DNA of 64,000 bases from Shewanella oneidensis MR-1 (lineage in GTDB: Bacteria; Pseudomonadota; Gammaproteobacteria; Enterobacterales; Shewanellaceae), in assembly GCF_000146165.2 (NCBI RefSeq), contig NC_004347.2, forward strand, positions 2,728,001 to 2,792,000. The letters are read 5' to 3'. Shown here one piece after another: positions 61,446-64,000 of the stretch. The stretch's first letter is position 1. Each line of letters starts with the position of its first letter. The notes below the pieces were generated by a model that did not search any database, was not told the DNA's origin, and saw nothing but the letters and a program-made list of their open reading frames with translations. Position numbers and translations under genes: made by a program.

Positions 61446-63455
61446 ATGTGGGTTACTGCAAAAGAGTGCGCTGGTCTAGCTGGTTTACCAACAGATCATA
61501 ATAACGTCAGAACTAGACTATTTAAGATGGTTAAAGACCGTCCAGATATGTATAGAAAGCGCGAAGGTACCAAGGCTTTTGAATGGCATATAAGTGTTCT
61601 CCCGCTGCCTGTCCAAACCGCCATTTACAAACGTGAAGGCAAAATCCAATTGGGTGATCAGATCCTTGACTTACCCAAAAAGAAACCGCAGCACAGCTAT
61701 TGCCGTGATGCGCTGTGGGCTCGTTGGAACCAAAACCACGAAGACGCCCGCAACAAAGCCTTGCAAGCGCTGCGCGAAGTGCAAGCCGTGCATGCGCTTA
61801 AGCGTAACGGCATCAGCATGATGGATGCTTACACCTCAGTTTGCGAAGAATACGGCGTTGGCCTAAGCACTTTGCGCCGTCACTGCGCCATGGTTAAAGG
61901 CATTGATGAAGCAGATTGGGCGCCAGCCTTGTTGCCTAAGCACTTTGAAGTGGCCCAAGCCAAAAAGAAAAACCAATTTGCGTTTATTACACCCGAAGCC
62001 TGGGAAGCCTTTAAAACGGATTACCTACGTTTTGAGCAGCCCACTATGACGGTGTGCTATGAGCGCTTAAAAGAAATCGCCAAGGATAAAGGTTGGGCTA
62101 TCCCAAGCCTTAAAAGCCTAAGCCGCCGCATGGATTTTGAAGTGCCAGCACAGCAATTGGTGTTATTGCGCCAAGGCGAGCATGCATTGCACCAGTTATA
62201 CCCACCGCAAGAACGTAGCGTTGAAGATATGCATGCTATGCAGTGGATTAACGGCGACGGCTACCAACACAACGTATTTGTAAAATGGTTTAACGGCGAG
62301 ATCCTACGCCCTAAAACATGGTTTTGGCAGGATGTATACAGCCGCAAAATTATCGGGTGGCGCTGTGATATTAGCGAAAACACAGACTCTATTCGCCTAT
62401 CGCTTATGGATGTGTTTAGCACCTATGGCATACCTCAAGAACTCACCATCGATAACACCCGCGCCGCGGCTAACAAATGGATGACCGGAGGCGTAGCAAA
62501 CCGCTATCGCTTTAAAGTGAAGGAAGATGATCCGTTGGGGCTTATCCCCATGATGGGTATCAAACTGCATTGGTCGAGTGTGATCCTCGGTAAAGGCCAC
62601 GGCCAAGCCAAGCCCATCGAACGCGCCTTTGGTGTGGGCGGGCTTGAAGAATATATCGACAAACACCCAAGCAACCACGGCGCTTATACGGGTTCAAACC
62701 CAACCGCCAAGCCAGACAACTACGGCAGCAAAGCCATTGATGCTGAGGTATTTATACAAACCATCGCCAAAGGCGTGGAGATGTATAACGCCAAAGTGGG
62801 CCGCACTACCGAAGCTTGCAAAGGCTTTATGAGCTTTGATCAAGCCTTTGAGGCCAGCTATCAAACCGCTGAAATCCGCAAAGCGACCAAGGCACAGCTT
62901 TACATGATGATGCTGCAAGCCGAGGCCGCGCTGGTATCTAAACACGGCACTTTAACCCTTGATGCAGGCGGCAGCATTAAAGGCCGTAAAAACCGCTATT
63001 ACAACGAGCAGCTAATGAACTACGTCGGTAAAAAACTGGTCGCGCGTTTTGACCCGCAAAAGCTGCACGACTCTATCGAAGTTTATGCCCTTAACGGCGT
63101 CCATATTTGCACCGCCGAATGTATTGAGAAGGATGCCTTTAACGATACCCAATCCGCCCGTGAGACCAAGCGTAAGCGCACTCAGTTTGTCAAAAATAAC
63201 AAACAGGCAGCAGAGGCCAAGCTCAGCGTGGATATGTTGGAACTGGCAGCGATGATGCGCCCAGCCGCCGAAGAAGTGATCCCCGAAACCAAAGTGGTGC
63301 AAATGGTTCGCCCTGCCAGCTTTGGCAATACCGCCGCAGCCGTGGCCTATGAAATTGAGCACGAACCCGAAGCCGAACACCGCGCCCAATGCGCCGCCAA
63401 CTTTAGCGAAAGCGTGGCGTTATTGAAGCAGCAACGGCTTAAAAACCGACTTTAA
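61446..63455 (+). CDS. A: Mu-type transposase A (DDE recombinase)
   Basis: A 669-residue transposase, close to phage Mu A (663). The N-terminal Mu-type winged-helix domain opens with MWVTAKECAGLAGLPTDHNN. The DDE catalytic triad is visible at the same spacing as in Mu: D about 270 in WINGDGYQHNVFVKW, D about 336 in ELTIDNTRAAANKW and E about 391 in AKPIERAFGVGGLEEY. The C-terminal Mu_transpos_C part precedes a charged tail for contact with B and ClpX. The ATG at 61446 has GAGAGGTG seven bases upstream; a start at 61401 lies inside ner. It cuts and joins the phage ends during replicative transposition. Confidence 0.96.
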   Translation: MWVTAKECAGLAGLPTDHNNVRTRLFKMVKDRPDMYRKREGTKAFEWHISVLPLPVQTAIYKREGKIQLGDQILDLPKKKPQHSYCRDALWARWNQNHEDARNKALQALREVQAVHALKRNGISMMDAYTSVCEEYGVGLSTLRRHCAMVKGIDEADWAPALLPKHFEVAQAKKKNQFAFITPEAWEAFKTDYLRFEQPTMTVCYERLKEIAKDKGWAIPSLKSLSRRMDFEVPAQQLVLLRQGEHALHQLYPPQERSVEDMHAMQWINGDGYQHNVFVKWFNGEILRPKTWFWQDVYSRKIIGWRCDISENTDSIRLSLMDVFSTYGIPQELTIDNTRAAANKWMTGGVANRYRFKVKEDDPLGLIPMMGIKLHWSSVILGKGHGQAKPIERAFGVGGLEEYIDKHPSNHGAYTGSNPTAKPDNYGSKAIDAEVFIQTIAKGVEMYNAKVGRTTEACKGFMSFDQAFEASYQTAEIRKATKAQLYMMMLQAEAALVSKHGTLTLDAGGSIKGRKNRYYNEQLMNYVGKKLVARFDPQKLHDSIEVYALNGVHICTAECIEKDAFNDTQSARETKRKRTQFVKNNKQAAEAKLSVDMLELAAMMRPAAEEVIPETKVVQMVRPASFGNTAAAVAYEIEHEPEAEHRAQCAANFSESVALLKQQRLKNRL

Positions 63456-63499
63456 CACCCGTTTAAACCCCTATTAAACCAGCAATAAAAGGACGAAAT

Positions 63500-64000
63500 A
63501 TGTCAAACGTACACAGCCTAACGGCCAAAGATAGCAAAGCTGAAATCCGTAAAACGGATGTAGTAATGCAAATTAATACCCTAATTGAAGCAGGGCGCGT
63601 AGTCGCGGCGCATTTAGCGCAAGAGATTAGCGTTGCCCCCTCCACCCTAAGCCAAGTGCTTAATGGTCAATACAAGGCTAACACCACGCAAGTGGTTAAA
63701 AAGCTAGATAACTGGCTGCGTATGCGTGAGCAGCGCGAGGCTAACCCAAATCTAGACCCGGGCTTTGTGCTAACGCCCACCGCCAATTTAGTTATGGATA
63801 ACCTTTCTTATGCCCAAATTACGCAAGCAATAGTAGTGATTATTGGTGCGTCAGGTGTGGGCAAAAGCAGAGCTTTAGAAGAGTACCAGCGCAGCAATAA
63901 CAACGTTTGGAAGGTTATCGCCAGCCCATCACGTTCAAGCCTTACCGAGCTGCTGTACGAAATCGCCATGGAGCTAGGCATGGCACAAGCACCGCGTACC
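63500..64000 (+). CDS. B: Mu-type ATPase B (target DNA activator), 5' part
   Basis: The first 167 codons of a gene cut by the window edge. An N-terminal helix-turn-helix (VVAAHLAQEISVAPSTLSQV and LNGQYKANTTQVV) is followed by an AAA+ P-loop, VVIIGASGVGKSRALEEY (Walker A GASGVGKS at about 117-124). Mu B (312 residues) forms ATP-dependent filaments on target DNA and brings it to transposase A. The ATG at 63500 has AAAGGACG upstream, 44 bases after the A stop. Confidence 0.93.
   Translation, partial: MSNVHSLTAKDSKAEIRKTDVVMQINTLIEAGRVVAAHLAQEISVAPSTLSQVLNGQYKANTTQVVKKLDNWLRMREQREANPNLDPGFVLTPTANLVMDNLSYAQITQAIVVIIGASGVGKSRALEEYQRSNNNVWKVIASPSRSSLTELLYEIAMELGMAQAPRT

Larger units (their letters stand above)
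60010..64000 (+). mobile_element. Mu-like transposable prophage, left part
   Basis: Left end and early region of a prophage in the Mu order: leftward repressor, divergent ner, transposase A, then B, running off the right edge of the window. The exact left end is not fixed; TG dinucleotides at 60012 and 60044 are candidates, and the first phage gene begins well inside. From memory, S. oneidensis MR-1 carries MuSo2 at a similar place after cysB. The right end and the 5-bp target repeat lie outside the window. Confidence 0.85.

Overview
The window is a stretch of chromosome from a gammaproteobacterium of the genus Shewanella, very probably S. oneidensis or a close relative. The evidence is gene content and order (proQ-prc, letA-letB split into two letA genes, a leucine dehydrogenase, monomeric isocitrate dehydrogenase, ydiJ, ppsA/ppsR, cysB) and a Mu-like prophage beside cysB, which from memory resembles the MuSo2 locus of S. 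oneidensis MR-1. The species name is an inference; no database was searched. No rRNA, tRNA or CRISPR array was seen.

Layout. Positions 1-4818 (minus strand) hold an envelope operon: DUF1302 outer-membrane protein, DUF1329 protein, YCF48-like propeller and the start of an RND-superfamily exporter. Positions 5157-12043 (minus) hold a DUF2835 protein, a 237-bp MITE-like repeat, pepN, prc, proQ, msrC and yebG; yebG has a consensus LexA box and lies directly in front of msrC. Positions 12249-16126 (plus) hold the lipid-transport system letA (as two genes) and letB with seven MCE domains. Positions 16270-26574 hold a Gate-domain membrane protein, rsmF, and a tight minus-strand series apbC-udk-dcd-pabC-mltG-tmk-holB-pilZ-tatD. 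Positions 26717-33181 hold metG, an AEC transporter, a Nif3-like protein, a glycine-zipper protein, aat, bpt and infA. Positions 33289-38752 hold clpA, clpS, cspD and icd, so the enzymes that create and read bacterial N-degrons (aat, bpt, clpS, clpA) lie within about 4.5 kb. Positions 39094-47023 hold rluE, nudJ, mnmA-hflD-purB, roxA, a DUF4826 protein and leucine dehydrogenase. Positions 47212-59951 hold a small tail-anchored protein, a MarR regulator, a DUF1285 protein, ydiJ, ppsA/ppsR (divergent, with a HexR-like palindrome between them), a DAHP synthase, a thioesterase, a NarL-type response regulator, cysB and an uncharacterised coiled-coil membrane protein.

From about 60010 to the end of the window lies the left part of a Mu-like transposable prophage: a leftward repressor, then rightward ner, transposase A and the first 167 codons of the target-selection ATPase B. 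The repressor is of the LexA/CI self-cleaving type, unlike classical Mu. The control region carries five copies of AAAAATGCG(C/G), one inside the probable early promoter and two inside the start of the repressor gene.

Most of the window is conserved core genome. The observations most worth following are the prophage control region, the MITE-like element, the LexA-controlled yebG-msrC pair, the two palindromes in front of leucine dehydrogenase, the ppsA/ppsR palindrome and the DUF1302/DUF1329/YCF48/RND operon.
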